Counted from the stretch's first letter, positions 11,272-23,826 are shown. The stretch: DNA of 64,000 bases from Eimeria necatrix (GCF_000499385.1 NW_013654583.1:1-64000); one strand, 5' to 3'. Notes: generated by a model not told the origin, from the letters alone. Translations and numbers: made by a program.

Positions 11272-13187
11272 GGATACAGGACACTTTAATGGTGAAAAAA
11301 CGAAAAGAAAGGAAAACAATTTCGTTTTGCCTTTGTGGGCTGGGGTGTATGTACACCGTAACCAGGCATTTATCTTTGCGAGAATTTGCAAATAAAGAAA
11401 TGCAGAAAGGTGCAAATAAAGACAGATCTATAGTTCTAAGTAATATTAATTTATAAATATATCAATGTAAAAAATAAATAAGGATTTAAAGTGCACATTA
11501 GAAGCTCGGCAGAAAGCAAGAAGATGCAGCTTTAGGGTGTACAGACACCTGAAGCTTCACTCGCATTTTTGGGTTCACCAGTGCAGCTTCAGTTCGCTGA
11601 AAGCTGCTTTTAAATGGAAAAAAGAATGAAATAAATTAAAAATAAATGAATTTAAAGGGCAAATAAAAGCAAACAAAAAGAAATAATAAACAAAAGAGAG
11701 CATGCAGAAGCAAGCGCCGTTTCAGGTGTACAGACAGCACCTCGTTCAGCCGCACAATCGCCGGGTGCATATTTGCTGCTTTCATTTCTTCCAAAACCAG
11801 AAAAGCCTGAAGACATTTATCAAAACAAAATGAATTAATGAATTAAAATATAATTATGAATTAAAATACAATTAAAATGCAATTAAATGAATCCTCAACG
11901 TCTGCGCAGCAGCACATCAGCCCCGCTGGCGCTGCTCCAGCTACCTAAACCCTAAACCCTAAACCCTAAACCCTCAGTTTTTCCTTCTGCGCCCGTTGCT
12001 GCACTGGCTGCGGTTACAGCAAATAGATGAATTAAATAAAACAATAAAACTAAACAAATGAAGCAAAAGAAACAAAGAAATAGAGATTGGAGAAGTCCAA
12101 ATAAAAATGAAGGAACAAAACGAACACCGCGACGACTGGCTTCGTTTCAGGTGTACGTACACCAGGCCGCTCAGGTGTATTGTGGCAAATTGCTCATTTT
12201 GTTTTTTGTTTATTTCTTTTTTGTTTAATTCTATTTGGCCGCAATTAATTTAAATTAATTAATTTTAATTTATTTTATTCATCTAACTTCACATACATCA
12301 ATTTAATTCGAGTTTCTTCCCATCAGCTTCCCCTTTTGTTCTTTTTGCGCAAATAACGTTCTATTTGCAATTAATTACATTTATCTTTTTAAAATTAAAT
12401 ATATTTAAAACTAATTATATTTTAAATTAAACTTTAAAATTAATTAAAATTCTTTTTCCACCTTTTCGGGCTTGGCCCGGTGGTTCAAAATGTACGCATG
12501 CAGCTTTAGGGTGTAAGTGACCTCGTCATAGTTAAGCCCGCAGCGCCTGCATGCGCAAATGCAAATAAATGGAATTAAATGTTTTAAATTAATTAATTTA
12601 AATAAAAATTAAAACTTTTAATTCAAATTAAATGAAATGTTAAAAGTCAAAACGTTCATTCCGCTGCGCTGTACGTACACCACCTGCCCATACACCCCAG
12701 CGCCGGAGAAAAGAGGCGACTGGAGCGAATTAAATGAATAAAAGAACAAAATGAACCAAATTAATGAGATTAAATCCAAATTAAGCGAAATAAACGAATA
12801 AAAGAATAAAATAAACCCAATTAATCGAATTAAATCGATTATTTCCATCAATTTCATCCATTTAATCCCCTTTTTTCCATTTCCTTCACCAGTAATTCGA
12901 AAACAAACGCTCCAACAGCGGCCACTGACGCCGCGTCAGCGCCCCCCACATCCTTTGCTGCATCCACCGCTGCGCCGCCACATGGCCCTTAATAATATCA
13001 GTCAAAGCGGGGCCCCCTGGGGGCCCCTCTGGGGGCCCCCCAGGGGCCCCTGGGGCCCCCAGGGGGCCCCCCAGGGGGCCCCCCAGGGGGCCCCCCAGGG
13101 GGCCCCCGGTGGGCCAGCCAGGGGTGGGAGCCGCAACAGCCGCTGCAGCCGGAGACGCTGGAGCGCCTGCAAACGAAAGCTGCTGCC

Positions 13188-13251
<64 letters not shown>

Positions 13252-13443
13252 CTGGGCAGGCGGCGGCAGGGGAATGTGGGGAGGAGGAGCTGCTGCTGCT
13301 GCTGCAGGGTCCGGGTGTCTGTGCATGCGCCTGTTGTGGGGCGGGGGGTACATGCGCAGCCCCCGGGGGGCCCCCCCCCAAAGGGGGCCCCCGGGGCCCC
13401 TTTTTGGGCCCAAAAGGGGCGCCAAAAAGCGACAAGAATGCAT
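9568..13443 (-). CDS. Pentatricopeptide-repeat (PPR) protein, putative organellar
   Basis: Six exons join with consistent phases: 12890-13443 (ATG at 13443), 12462-12546, 11741-11806, 11023-11118, 10448-10516 and 9568-10128 (TGA). The product is about 477 residues. Exons 2 and 3 together encode one exact 35-residue PPR unit, from VTYTLKLHAYILNHR to AFLVLEEMKAANMHP. The surrounding helices (WPLLERLFSNYW; GIVVSQMELQDIFCALPSAA; RRIRLREKLMAMPQDEL) look like diverged repeats. PPR proteins bind RNA, mostly in mitochondria or plastids. The first exon carries Gln, Pro and Ala runs and GGGGCCCC-coded Gly/Pro, and the last exon has Gln-Leu and Ala runs. The first Met is the least certain point. Introns hold GGTGTACGTACACC-type sites at 10631, 11342, 11536, 12150 and 12668. 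Confidence 0.72.
10005..10028. repeat. 24-bp perfect palindrome with GGTGTACGTACACC core
   Basis: The inverted repeat is perfect over 24 bp, from TTTCAGG to CCTGAAA, around GGTGTACGTACACC. It lies in the last exon of the PPR gene. The same 14-bp core occurs exactly at 10631-10644, 12150-12163, 14924-14937, 16891-16904, 16918-16931, 21200-21213, 21228-21241, 27276-27289, 27313-27326 and 27387-27400. One-base variants are near 9726, 11342, 12668, 14130, 16634, 22524, 25744 and 27350. Confidence 0.9.
10138..10445. repeat. CAG tract (PPR intron 5)
   Basis: About 300 bp of CAG triplets with CAA, TAG and GGC interruptions. It fills the intron between the fifth and sixth PPR exons; the donor reads GTGCTGCTGCTG on the sense strand and the acceptor is GTGGCTGTCAG at 10129. 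Confidence 0.88.
11201..11270. repeat. (TA)n microsatellite
   Basis: About 34 uninterrupted TA units in the intron between PPR exons 3 and 4. Confidence 0.95.
13000..13110. repeat. GGGGCCCC palindromic repeat cluster
   Basis: Runs of GGGGGCCCCC-type palindromes. Similar clusters are at 13360-13425, 13685-13770, 14030-14125, 14455-14750, 21400-21600, 24961-25470 and 33340-33650. Here it sits in the first PPR exon and would encode Gly/Pro. Elsewhere it is intronic (33340-33650) or of unclear status. Confidence 0.9.
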
Positions 13444-13901
13444 TTTATTTGTTCATTTAAAAGAAAATAAAACTTGGATTTAAAAATAATCAAAAATGAA
13501 CTCAAATTCGCCAAAAAACTCCAAGTTTTTCCGCTTTTTCGGCTGTACCGACACCCCAGAGTCCCAACTTTCGAAACTATTTTCTTCCATTTGTTCAAAT
13601 ATCCACAAAATTAATTAAATCCCATTTTATTTATTTCATTTAATCCAAAAAATATATTTTCCTCCAACTTCGAGACCCTCAAGGCCCTGGGGGGCCCCTG
13701 GGGGCCCCTGGGGGCCACTGGGGGGCCCTGGGGGCCCCTGGGGGCCCCTGGGGCCCCCCGGGGGCCCCGCCGGTTGTTTTGCTTCTAATTTGGATTTTAT
13801 TTTATTTGATTTTTGAATTAAATGCGAATTTAATATTTGAATATGCATTTTAATTCATTTTAATTCAAATAGTTCTTTTTTGTCGAAGCAAATCGGCGGG
13901 T

Positions 13902-14223
13902 TTGGGTTTTTCTGGTTTGCTGCGGGGCCCCATGAGCTGTCTGTACACCCCAAGCAGCAGCAGGGGCCCCACAGCCGCCCTGGAGTTTCTGCTGCTGCAC
14001 GAAGCAGCAGCAGAGGAGGCAGCAGCAACTAAGGGGCCCCCCGGGGGGGCCCCCCGGGGCCCCCAGGGGCCCCCCAGAAGGGGCCCCAGGGGGCCCCACA
14101 GGAGGGGCCCCAGGGGGGCCCCCTCTGCGCTGTACGTACACCCCAACGGGGGGGAGGGCCCTGCGGCGTCTGCTGCAGCAGCAGGAGAAGCCGAAGCTCC
14201 AGCTGCTGCAGCAGCAGCTGAAG

Positions 14224-14256
<33 letters not shown>

Positions 14257-14581
14257 GCCCACCAGAAGCAGCAGCAGCAGCAGCAGCGAGCCCACCAGAA
14301 GCAGCAGCAGCAGCAGCAACCGCCGCAGCAGCAGCAGCAGCAGCAGCAGCAGCGCGTCTCGTTTCTTTTGTCAGCTTCTCTTTGGATTTATCAGCAGCAA
14401 CTCCAAAGGCCCTCCAAGAAGGCCAAGATGCAGCAGCAACTCTAAGAGAAGTTTGGGGGGCCTCCGAGTTAGGGGGCCCCCCCCAGCCCTTGGGGGCCCC
14501 CCAGGGGCCCCCAGCAGCAGCAAGCGGGGCTGGGGAGGGCCCCCTGCAGCAGCAGCAGCAGCAGCAGCAGCGGCAGCAGCT

Positions 14582-14613
<32 letters not shown>

Positions 14614-15105
14614 TGCAGCAGCCCGGGAGCCCCCCCCAAGCGGAGGGGCCCCCCCACCCCGGGGGGCCCCCCAAGTGTGGGGGGCCCCCCGGGGGCCCCC
14701 AGCCCGAGGGGGCCCCCCAACCCGGGGGGCCCCCCTTGGAGAAGTTTAAGGGGCTGCTGCTGCAGGAGCTGCAAAGCATAGGGTTTGTGTCTGCAGCGCA
14801 GCAGCAGCAGCTGCGGGGGGCCCCCTTTTGCTGCTGGGGTTTGCTGCTGCCCTCAGTGACAAAAAGATATTGCAAAGTAAAGTTTTTATTAAATGCAAAC
14901 AACAAAAGCAACGCGGACTTCGCGGTGTACGTACACCAGAACGGGTGAGAAGGGTTTAGGGTTTAGGGTTTAGGGTTTAGGGTTTAGGGTTTAGGGTTTA
15001 GGGTTTAGAAGGGCAACTCGAGGTTTGTTTGTTTCCTTAGAATGCTTCCTTTTGTTTGTTGTTCCTCCTTTGGGCTTCTTGAGACACAAAGACAAATGGC
15101 CTTCT

Positions 15106-15172
<67 letters not shown>

Positions 15173-15488
15173 CAGATCAACGCGTAGCTGTCCTGTTTTT
15201 TCCGCTTTCTTCTGGAACTAGTGATATATTTTCGAATTGAATTTAAACAACTCCATTATTATTATTTTTTAATTAAAATAATATTTTAATTAAATTTAAA
15301 AAATATTATTTAATTAATTAATTTAATTATTTGAATTAAATATTTATTTCTGCAGCCTCATGGTTGTTGCCTTAGCCCAGTCCCATTTCTTGCTGGCGGC
15401 CTTTCGAGCTTCTTCAGAAAAAGAAAAAAATAAAAAAGAAATCCAAAATACTTTTAACTCAAATGTAGCTGCTGCTGCAGCGCCAGAC

Positions 15489-15524
<36 letters not shown>

Positions 15525-15647
15525 GCAGCAGCAGAAGCAGGACAGGCAGCAGTAACAGCAGCGGCGGCGGGACGACCGACAGAAGCAGCAGCAGCAGCAG
15601 AAGCAGCAGCGGGAACAGCAGCAGCAGCAGCAGAAGCAGCAGCGGGA

Positions 15648-15736
<89 letters not shown>

Positions 15737-15934
15737 GAGCCCAAACCCCTTGCTGGACTCCTCATCTCTTGGAGAAAAAGAGGAAAGAGAAGAAAAAAAG
15801 AATTTTGAAAAAAAAGAAAAAAATATTTTTAAAATTAATTTCAAAACTGAAGTCCTCAACTCCGCAGCTTCTGGAAAAAGAAAAAGAGGGGCCCTCCAGC
15901 TGCACCCGCGCATGCGCTTAGGCACCATCACCCT

Positions 15935-16007
<73 letters not shown>

Positions 16008-16460
16008 AGTTGCTGCGCTGCACACAATGGGGGCCCCCCGGAGGTACAAGCGGATATATTTGGGTGTGTAGCAGGTGGGTCATTAAGAAAGTTTTTTTAA
16101 AATAAAAATAAAAATAAAAATAATAAAATAAAAATAATAAAATAAAACAATAAAGTAAAAACAATAAATAAATTTAATTCGACAAATTAATTAAAAGAAC
16201 ACAAAGTGGGGGGCAGGAATTTGCCACTTAGAGCAGCAGCAGCTGCTTCGCGAAGAAGCTGCAGCAGCATCAGAAGCAGCAGCAGCAGCAAAAGCAGCAG
16301 CAGCAGCAGCACAAGCAGCAGCAGTAGTAGCAGCACCAGCAAAAGCAGCAGCAGCAGCTGCAGAAGCAAAAGCAGCAAAACCAGCAGAAGCAGCAGCAGC
16401 AGCAAAATGTCTAAGTAGCTTAATTCTTTTATTTTTTGCCCTTTGAAAAAGGAAATTTGA

Positions 16461-16505
<45 letters not shown>

Positions 16506-17195
16506 GCCAGGGGAGCTGCTGGAGACGAACGAGCTGCTGCTGAAGTCCCCCGAGTTGCTGCTGCAGCCGGTGAGATAAAAAAAGAAATAAAAATAAAAAT
16601 AAAAAAGAATTTAGAAAGAAAAGCAGATAAATGCGGTGTATGTACACTGCAGAGGGTCCGAGAAAAAGGAAAAAAGAAAAAATTAATTTAAAAATTACAA
16701 AATAAATAAATTTCTTTTTTAAACTAAAAAGGGGCATAATATTTATGGATTATCTATCTAATCATAAATATATTTGTTTAGTTTTTTATAAATGTTTATT
16801 ATTTATGCAAAGTATTACAAATATATTTGTTTACTTTTCAAAAAGAAAACTAAAGAGAAGTCTTTGCTGCTGCAGCGCCGCAGCTGCTGGGGTGTACGTA
16901 CACCCCGCTGCTGCTGGGGTGTACGTACACCCCGCCGTCCGCGACTAAAAAATAAATAAACATTTGAAACAAGTAAATGCAGTTTATTGTTTTGTTTTAT
17001 TTTATTTTATTTTATTTTATTTTATTTTATTTATATAATTAAATGCAATTTATGGTTTTACTTTATTTTATTTCTTCTCCGCATTTAAAACCACTGCAGC
17101 AACTGAACGCCACTTGCTGCTGCAGCAAAACGAGCCAAACCAACCCCAAACGAAATACTTTTGGCAATTAAATGCATTTATTTATTTATTTATTT

Positions 17196-17245
<50 letters not shown>

Positions 17246-17510
17246 TTTTTATTTTCTTTTTTGCAGCCAGAAAGAGGCGGATGGCTCTTCATTGCGAAGC
17301 CGGCGAAGCGTCAGGCGAGCTGTCTATACACCCCAGCGCAGCCGCCGCGCAGCAGAAAAACGAATTAAAGAAATGCAAAAACATTTTATTTAATTTTAAT
17401 GTTTTTCACTTTGATAAATAAACATTTTTGTTTCATTTAAATGCATTTTGGCCTTTGATCCGCAGGCAGAAAATTTGTTAATGGAAGAAGAAGAGGCCCT
17501 CAAAGTGCGC
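13902..17510 (+). CDS. Possible multi-exon Ala/Gln/Pro-rich protein, boundaries unresolved
   Basis: Several plus-strand segments read like coding sequence. They are PLEKFKGLLLQELQSIGFVS near 14733; an Ala-rich helix starting LEQQQLLREEAAAASEAAAA near 16228; APGELLETNELLLKSPELLL followed by a good GTGAGA donor at about 16572; RKRRMALHCEAGEASGEL after a pyrimidine-TTTTTTGCAG acceptor near 17266; and AENLLMEEEEALK near 17467 before GTGCGC. I could not join them into one reading frame and recognise no family. Minus-strand reading of 15344-16027 (ending KKWDWAKATTMRLQK and a stop) is an alternative for part of the region. Treat as a region with coding signal, not a gene model. Confidence 0.33.
14946..15008. 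repeat. Telomere-like TTTAGGG block
   Basis: Eight heptamers of TTTAGGG. Further blocks between 11 and 25 kb: 11944-11974 (CCCTAAA), 17534-17566 (CCCTAAA), 18364-18406, 19538-19592, 20514-20540 (CCCTAAA), 20699-20727 and 24205-24241 (CCCTAAA). Confidence 0.95.
15470..15735. repeat. CAG tract
   Basis: About 265 bp of CAG with GAAGCAG, GGGAACAG and GACAG interruptions; open in several frames on both strands (poly-Ala with Glu/Thr on plus, poly-Ala with Pro/Val on minus). More CAG runs: 15103-15171, 15930-16006, 16230-16410 and 16462-16506. Confidence 0.9.
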
Positions 17511-17687
17511 CCCGGCATAAGCCCCCCCAATGGCCTAAACCCTAAACCCTAAACCCTAAACCCTAGGCCGAGCTAGGCTCTTCCCCGCGTTGCTGTTGCA
17601 GCTGCTGCTGTTGCAGCAGCTACTGCAGCAGCAGGTCGCGCCTTGTCGCTGCAGCTGCCTCCCTCCCGGCTGTTGCTTACGCGCCTC

Positions 17688-17756
<69 letters not shown>

Positions 17757-17758
<2 letters not shown>

Positions 17759-17889
17759 ATGGGGGCAAGACGCCCACTAGAATTGCCTTGCTGCGGGCTC
17801 TTTTGGCCTTGACGAGAAGCCTCAGTTTGTCTCCCACTTTTGCTGCGAGCAGCAAATTGAAACATTTCATTATTATTATTATTTATTAC

Positions 17890-17922
<33 letters not shown>

Positions 17923-18041
17923 TATTATTATTATTATTATTATTTTTATTAATTTATTATTATTACTATTATTATTATTATTATTATTAGCATTATTATT
18001 ATTGGTATTATTATTATTATCATTACTATTAGTATTATTAG

Positions 18042-18111
<70 letters not shown>

Positions 18112-18222
18112 GTTGTTATTATCATTATTATTATTATTATTATTATCATTATTATTATTATTATTATTATTATTAGCATTCACTTTCATATTATTACTCT
18201 GGCGTTTTTTGCCATTGTTGCC

Positions 18223-18255
<33 letters not shown>

Positions 18256-18564
18256 GCAGCTTTTATTGCCATTAATGCCATTTTGAATTAATTCTTTCCA
18301 ACTGCATTTTTCCTTTTTGCGGCGGAGGCAGCTGCAGCAGCCGGTGCTGCAGATCCGCCCGCTAGGGTTTAGGGTTTAGGGTTTAGGGTTTAGGGTTTAG
18401 GGTTTGCTGACGCGTCCTGTTGAGGCAAGCAGCAGCCTCTGCTGCATCAGCAACAGCAACAACTTGGGGGTCTCCCGTGTTTATTTTAATTATTAATTTC
18501 GAGCTGCATGCAGCAGCAACAATTCCTTCAATTTCGCTTCCGGGATGAGTGGCAACTGCCTGCC

Positions 18565-18614
<50 letters not shown>

Positions 18615-18793
18615 GGGCTTCTTTGGCGGTTGAGGAGGCAGTAGTCGACGTGTCTGCTGCTCCAGCGGGCGCATTCCACCTGCTGCTCCTTTGCTGCAGC
18701 AGCGCAGCAGCAGCAGCAGCAGCAGCAGCAGGGGGAGCTGGGGTGTACGTACAGCTGGGAGTGCCGCAGGCTGCCCGCGGTGTTCCAATGCAT
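17757..18793 (-). CDS. Protein with possible S1/OB-like C-terminal region (3' exons)
   Basis: Two exons join cleanly. An exon ending at 18412 (open back to about 18793) reads through CARWSSRHVDYCLLNRQ, a Gln run, then HPGSEIEGIVAAACSSKLII and GDPQVVAVADAAEAAACLNR. The last exon, 17757-17842, reads KVGDKLRLLVKAKRARSKAI and ends LVGVLPP plus TAG; the junction phase (1+2) agrees. The order GSEIEGIV, short strands, then VGDKLRLLVKA recalls an S1/OB RNA-binding fold, but the match is weak. The intron (17843-18411) holds a long TTA trinucleotide tract and a TTTAGGG block right behind the donor. Upstream exons were not found, so the start given is only the edge of the open frame. Confidence 0.42.
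17862..18181. repeat. (ATT)n/(AAT)n trinucleotide tract
   Basis: About 320 bp of ATT units (with an AAT stretch near 17889-17920) and sparse GTA/ATC variants, inside the last intron of the minus-strand gene ending at 17757. Translations give runs of Asn, Ile or Leu; not coding. Confidence 0.93.
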
Positions 18794-18841
18794 GCAACTG
18801 CAACAAATTAGCAGCTGCTGCTGCTATTGCTGCTGCTGCTA

Positions 18842-18875
<34 letters not shown>

Positions 18876-19207
18876 AGACAGAAATGCTTACTCATAGAAA
18901 AACGCAGGCAACGGCTGGCCGCAGGCAAGTGCAGCACGTCAAAGACAGCATATTTTAGCAGCATCTGCATGCATGCAGCCCCAAACGAACGCATGCATTT
19001 AGCTGCTTCTGCTGCCCCGCTGCAGCGGCTGCCGCAGCAGCTGCTGCAGCTGCAGCAGCTGCAGCAGCAGCAGCAGCAGCGCGCGCAGCAACAGCAGCAG
19101 CTGCTGCTGCTGCTGCTTTCGCCGCCGCCGCCAGCACTACCTATGAACCCCCCTACATCCCTTCGGCCCTAAAGTGCAGCGGCAGCAGCAGCAACTCCTG
19201 CTGCTGC

Positions 19208-19243
<36 letters not shown>

Positions 19244-19580
19244 ATGCTGTGTCTGTACACCTGGCTGAGGGGCCGCGCGAGCCACAGCGAAGGGTCCCGC
19301 CTCAGCAGCGCAGCAGTTTTGTTTTTAAAAGGATTTCTGAAAATAAAAGCAGCAAATTTATTTTTTAATTTTAATTTTAATTTAAAAAATAGTTTTTTTC
19401 CATTTTTGTTTTGAATTTTTCTTTGAATTTGCACTGAGTGCTGCGTGGCCGCGAACGCAAAGGATCAGCAGCAAATTAAATGCTGCCACAAAAGCTAGGG
19501 TTTGTGCTGCAGCAAGGAGCCGCGGGAGCCCCCAGGGCCTAGGGTTTAGGGTTTAGGGTTTAGGGTTTAGGGTTTAGGGT

Positions 19581-19885
19581 TTAGGGTTTAGGGGTGGCTG
19601 ACGCCACTCTGAGCCGCTCCAAAAGCAAGTCATTTAAATTTTGCTGAAAGACTTCAGAGCCCCTCGACAGCTGCAGCACTTGTGCTGCTGCCTGCAGCAG
19701 CAAAAAGCAAAATTTGTTTTTCATTTATTTCTTTGCTGCTGCCTGCAGCAGCAAAAAGCATTATTTGATTTTTATTTATTTCTTTTTTTAATTAATTAAT
19801 TATTTATTTATTTATTTATATTTCCCGCCTTTGCTCAGTCCACATAGGTCAAGTCTAAACAGCTGCGCTCGCTGCGCCAAGCTGT

Positions 19886-19954
<69 letters not shown>

Positions 19955-20537
19955 CAGCAAAACTAACACACGACTGCATGCAAGTCTAGAAGTCTACAGA
20001 TTTCATTTGCCGCTTGAAGCCATTATTTGAATTAATTATTTTGAATTATTTAAATTAATTTGATTTAATTGATTTAATTTAATTAATTTAATTTAATTAA
20101 TTTAATTTAATTAATTTAATTTAATTAATTTAATTTAATTAATTTAATTTATTTAATTAATTTAATTTAATTGTTTTGAAGTTTTCACCGCAGAGTCGAA
20201 AACGCCTTTCAAATAAATGCCGAAAGTTGAAAACAAAATGGCGCTGTCTTCTCGGCAGTCATGAATCTGCAAAATTAAAATAATTAAAATAATTAATTTA
20301 ATATAGTTAAATTTAATTAATTTAATTAAATTAATTAAATTCAATTTAATTTAATTAATTAAATTAAATTAAATTAATTAAATTAAATTTAATTAATTTA
20401 ATTAAATTAAATTAATTAAAGTAATTAAAATGGAATTATTGAAAAAAGAAAGAGAAGTGACGCAGCAAATCAAAAATCAGAAAAGCTGCAGCGCAGATTG
20501 CCGCTCCCATAGACCCTAAACCCTAAACCCTAAACCC

Positions 20538-20605
<68 letters not shown>

Positions 20606-20906
20606 AAATAAATGATAAATAAGGCGAGAGATAAAAGAGGAACCTGAACAACAGCAGCAGGCCCACAGAGAATTTGCTGAAGTCCCAAACCTCCCTTCTA
20701 GGGTTTAGGGTTTAGGGTTTAGGGTTTACAACTTTAGGCAGCTTGGGGTCTTCCAGCAGCGGCTTGAGATGCTCCATGATTTGCTGCGCCTCTTCAGCCA
20801 AATCCAGCAGCAGCACAAAGCCAAGATCAGCAGCAGCTGCTGCTGCATGCAGCAGCGCAGCATTCTGCTTTGCTGCAGCAGAAGCTCCTGCTTCCGCAGA
20901 TACACA

Positions 20907-20946
<40 letters not shown>

Positions 20947-21062
20947 AGGGGAGTTTCGTCTGCTGCTGCTTCGCTGCAGGGGGGCCACTCATCTCCTTGC
21001 TGCTGCCTTTCTACGCACAGCTGCAGCAGCGCCACTCGAGGTGCTGCTGCTGCAGCCCCCGC

Positions 21063-21093
<31 letters not shown>

Positions 21094-21667
21094 ACAGCAG
21101 CAGCAGCAGGACTCCATTCTAAATCAACTCCCAGCAGCAAACGCAGCCCTGCTGCATGCAGCGCAGCAAGTGCTGCTGCCCTGCAGGCCCGCAGCGTGGG
21201 GTGTACGTACACCTGCGCAGCTGCTGGGGTGTACGTACACCGCGCGCAGCAGCAAGGCAGCAGCAAGCAGCAGCAAGCAGCAGCAAGCAGCAGCAAGCAG
21301 CAGCAAGCAGCAGCAAAAGGAAAAGTATAAACTCACCACAGCTTTGCTGCTTCTTGCTGCGCCACCAAGAACAGCAAACGCTCCCTGCGGGGGCCCCCAT
21401 AGAACTGCTGGCTGGGGGCCCCCCCCTGGGCCTCCGGGGGGCCCCCAGGCCCCCGGGGGGGGCCCCCCTGCTGGGCCTCCTGGGGGCCCCCAGGCCCTCG
21501 GGGGGGGCCCCCCTGCTGGGCCTCCTGGGGGCCCCCAGGCCCTCTGGGGGGCCCCCCAGAGAGCCTGAGGGCCCCCAGGAGGCCCAGCTGGGCCCACGAG
21601 GCTTTGTGGGCCTCGAGGCCCTCGAGGTTGAAGGCCCGGAGAACAGACTCTACGCACACCTTCCGCC

Positions 21668-21719
<52 letters not shown>

Positions 21720-21852
21720 GCTGTGCTGATTCCAGCGGCCTCCTGCAGCACTACACAGGGACCGCAGCAAGTGCCCACGCTGCTGCTGCGGGCTGCAGCG
21801 CTGCTGCGGGTAAAATGGCTGGGGGTGCTGCTGCAGAGCGCTGCATGCAGCA

Positions 21853-21885
<33 letters not shown>

Positions 21886-21968
21886 GCAGCGGGCCCCCGA
21901 AAAGGTGAATTTGAACAAAGTGGAAGGGCAATTTGGGGCCAAGAGCTGCGCAGCAGCAGCCGGCACAT
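19581..21968 (-). CDS. 3'-5' exonuclease-domain protein (DEDD superfamily, RNase D/EXD-like)
   Basis: Exon 1 is 21337-21968 (ATG at 21968), exon 2 is 20730-21180, exon 3 is 20189-20266; phases agree. Exon 2 contains LLLGVDLEWSP (exonuclease motif I, DxE), VALLQL and LKPLLEDPKLPKV. Exon 3 continues IHDCREDSAILFSTFGIYL and GVFDSA, motif II with its aspartate. This order is typical of WRN/RNase D/EXD1-type domains that trim RNA or DNA. Less certain exons follow: one near 19850-19900 (RAQLFRLDLCGLSK) and a last one, about 19581-19690, reading QVLQLSRGSEVFQQNLNDLL and stopping at 19581-19583 inside a telomere-like repeat. The third catalytic motif (Y/H...D) was not identified. Gln and Ala runs interrupt exons 1 and 2; intron 1 carries two GGTGTACGTACACC sites. 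Confidence 0.8.
20040..20425. repeat. AATTTAATTAATTTA low-complexity tracts
   Basis: Two blocks (20040-20165 and about 20275-20425) of TTTAATTTAATTAA units flank exon 3 of the exonuclease gene. A 60-70 bp (AAAT)n run is at 20537-20602. Confidence 0.88.
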
Positions 21969-22079
21969 CCCAAAGACAGCCAGATCAGCGCCTCAGGGAG
22001 TTCAGAATATCATTTCAAGACTCATTTCTTGCTTCGAAATAATTAAAAATGTAATTTAGCATTTAAATAAATAATTCAA

Positions 22080-22595
22080 ATGGAAATTGTCCAGACTTTC
22101 CCGCGGGAAAGCCACTGGCGCAGAGGAATCGGCAGCGAGGGGGGCCCCTCCCGCCTCGAGCGCCTGCAGGGGGCCCCTCCGCTGCCATCGACGGTCGCCA
22201 GAGAAGAACAAAATGGAGTATTTTTGTCTTCGGTTTTTTCTTTTGATTTAATATTTCAAAAACGCAGAAAGTTAAAGAAGTTTGGGAGAAATTTGGCGTC
22301 CAGTTGCTGCGCAGCGGCGCTGCATTCCACTGGTGAGCTGGTCTGTTCAGGCGCGGCGGCGAATGCTGAATTCAACATTGCGGAGAGCAACAAAGCCAGG
22401 AAATGCTCTGATCAAACTTGTCTAATATTTTTAATTATTTATTTATTTATTTTGATTCTATTTCCCTTTATTTCAAGCCAAAATTCGTCGATTTTGCCTC
22501 GGGAACTTCTGCAGCGCCGCGGCTTACGTACACCAGAAACCGCGGAGTTCCGCCTTGCAGGTTTCACTGTTTCCCAGAAGAACTTTCCTGGATAA
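22080..22595 (+). CDS. Unassigned ORF upstream of the 22778 gene
   Basis: ATG-started frame of 171 codons. The first 120 or so residues look mixed and soluble (start MEIVQTFPRESHWRRG), the rest is A/T-rich. No family recognised. It may be a short hypothetical gene or the 5' leader of the next gene; the intervening 180 bp shows no clear splice pair. Confidence 0.22.
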   Translation: MEIVQTFPRESHWRRGIGSEGGPSRLERLQGAPPLPSTVAREEQNGVFLSSVFSFDLIFQKRRKLKKFGRNLASSCCAAALHSTGELVCSGAAANAEFNIAESNKARKCSDQTCLIFLIIYLFILILFPFISSQNSSILPRELLQRRGLRTPETAEFRLAGFTVSQKNFPG

Positions 22596-22777
22596 AACTT
22601 GCACGAAATTTGTTTTTTCTCCCGCATATCTGTTGAAAATAGTAAATATTTCCGTTTTTCCCGGCTGATCGCTTCAGAAAAAGACTTTGTTTCCCAACTT
22701 GAATTCGTTTCGGCTGCTGCTGCTGGCGCTGCTGCTGCTGCACCGCGTGAGCAGCAGCTTCTTGAGAACCAGCCAGA

Positions 22778-23190
22778 ATGGCAGAAAGCTTCTTTTTGCC
22801 TTCTCCTTACTTCAGAGCTTTGGAAAATGCTCGGAGTTGGGTTTCTGCAGTGGACTGGAAGCAGCAAGAGTCCGAAGTGCGGGAGCTGCTTTCGCGGATT
22901 CGCCAGAAGCTGACGAAGCTGCAAATGTGGCAGAGCCACGGCGAAGCGCTGGGGGCCCCCCAGGGGCCCCCCAAGCGCAGGTGCAGCAGCTGCTGCAGCA
23001 GTTCCCCCTCAGAATGTGGGGAAGCAGCAGCAGCAGCAGAAGCAGCAGCAGCAGAAGCAGCAGCAGCAGAAGAATGGGCCCCTGAAGAGCCTCACAGGCA
23101 GACTCCTGGGGCCCTAGAAGATTCTCAAAGCCACTTACACAACATGTACAGCGACCCCGAAGCTAGCCAATGCTCGAGGTAAGCTGCTGC

Positions 23191-23224
<34 letters not shown>

Positions 23225-23304
23225 GCTGCTGCTGTTGCTGCACTTTCCTTGAACTCATCGCCGCCCTTCCCAGTACCGCATCCGAGCTGTATGTCGCCCT
23301 TGAT

Positions 23305-23379
<75 letters not shown>

Positions 23380-23597
23380 TGGGCCCTCCGCTCCATGGTC
23401 AGTGTGACGTCTGCGCGGTACGCATGCACTTTGAAGTTGGAGCTTTAAATTTCAAAAATACTTTTTTTCATTTTTTAAAAATAAACTAAAATGGAAAAAG
23501 TCTTTTTTCATTTTTTAAATAAACTTTCTCAGGACTCACGAGCCCTGCAGCAGTCCACAAGAACGCACCCAGCGACGCCTCTTAGTCCCAATCTGTA

Positions 23598-23641
<44 letters not shown>

Positions 23642-23783
23642 TTGCTGCAGCAGCAGCAGCAGCAGCAGATCTGTGCATGCATTCAAGCGCATGCAACCGC
23701 CTGCTCGCAGGTCGTCCCTCTGCTGGCATTCGAATTGCTTCGACGACTGGACTCAGACCGAACGCGGCGTGAGAGGACTTGGT

Positions 23784-23826
<43 letters not shown>

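Noticed and set aside
13865..14911. Minus-strand frame of 348 codons
   Set aside because: Equal in length to a plus-strand frame over the same repeats; the non-repeat parts look more protein-like on plus, though neither is proved.
17686..18189. Asn-rich ORF
   Set aside because: Translation of the ATT/AAT microsatellite between two exons of the minus-strand gene.
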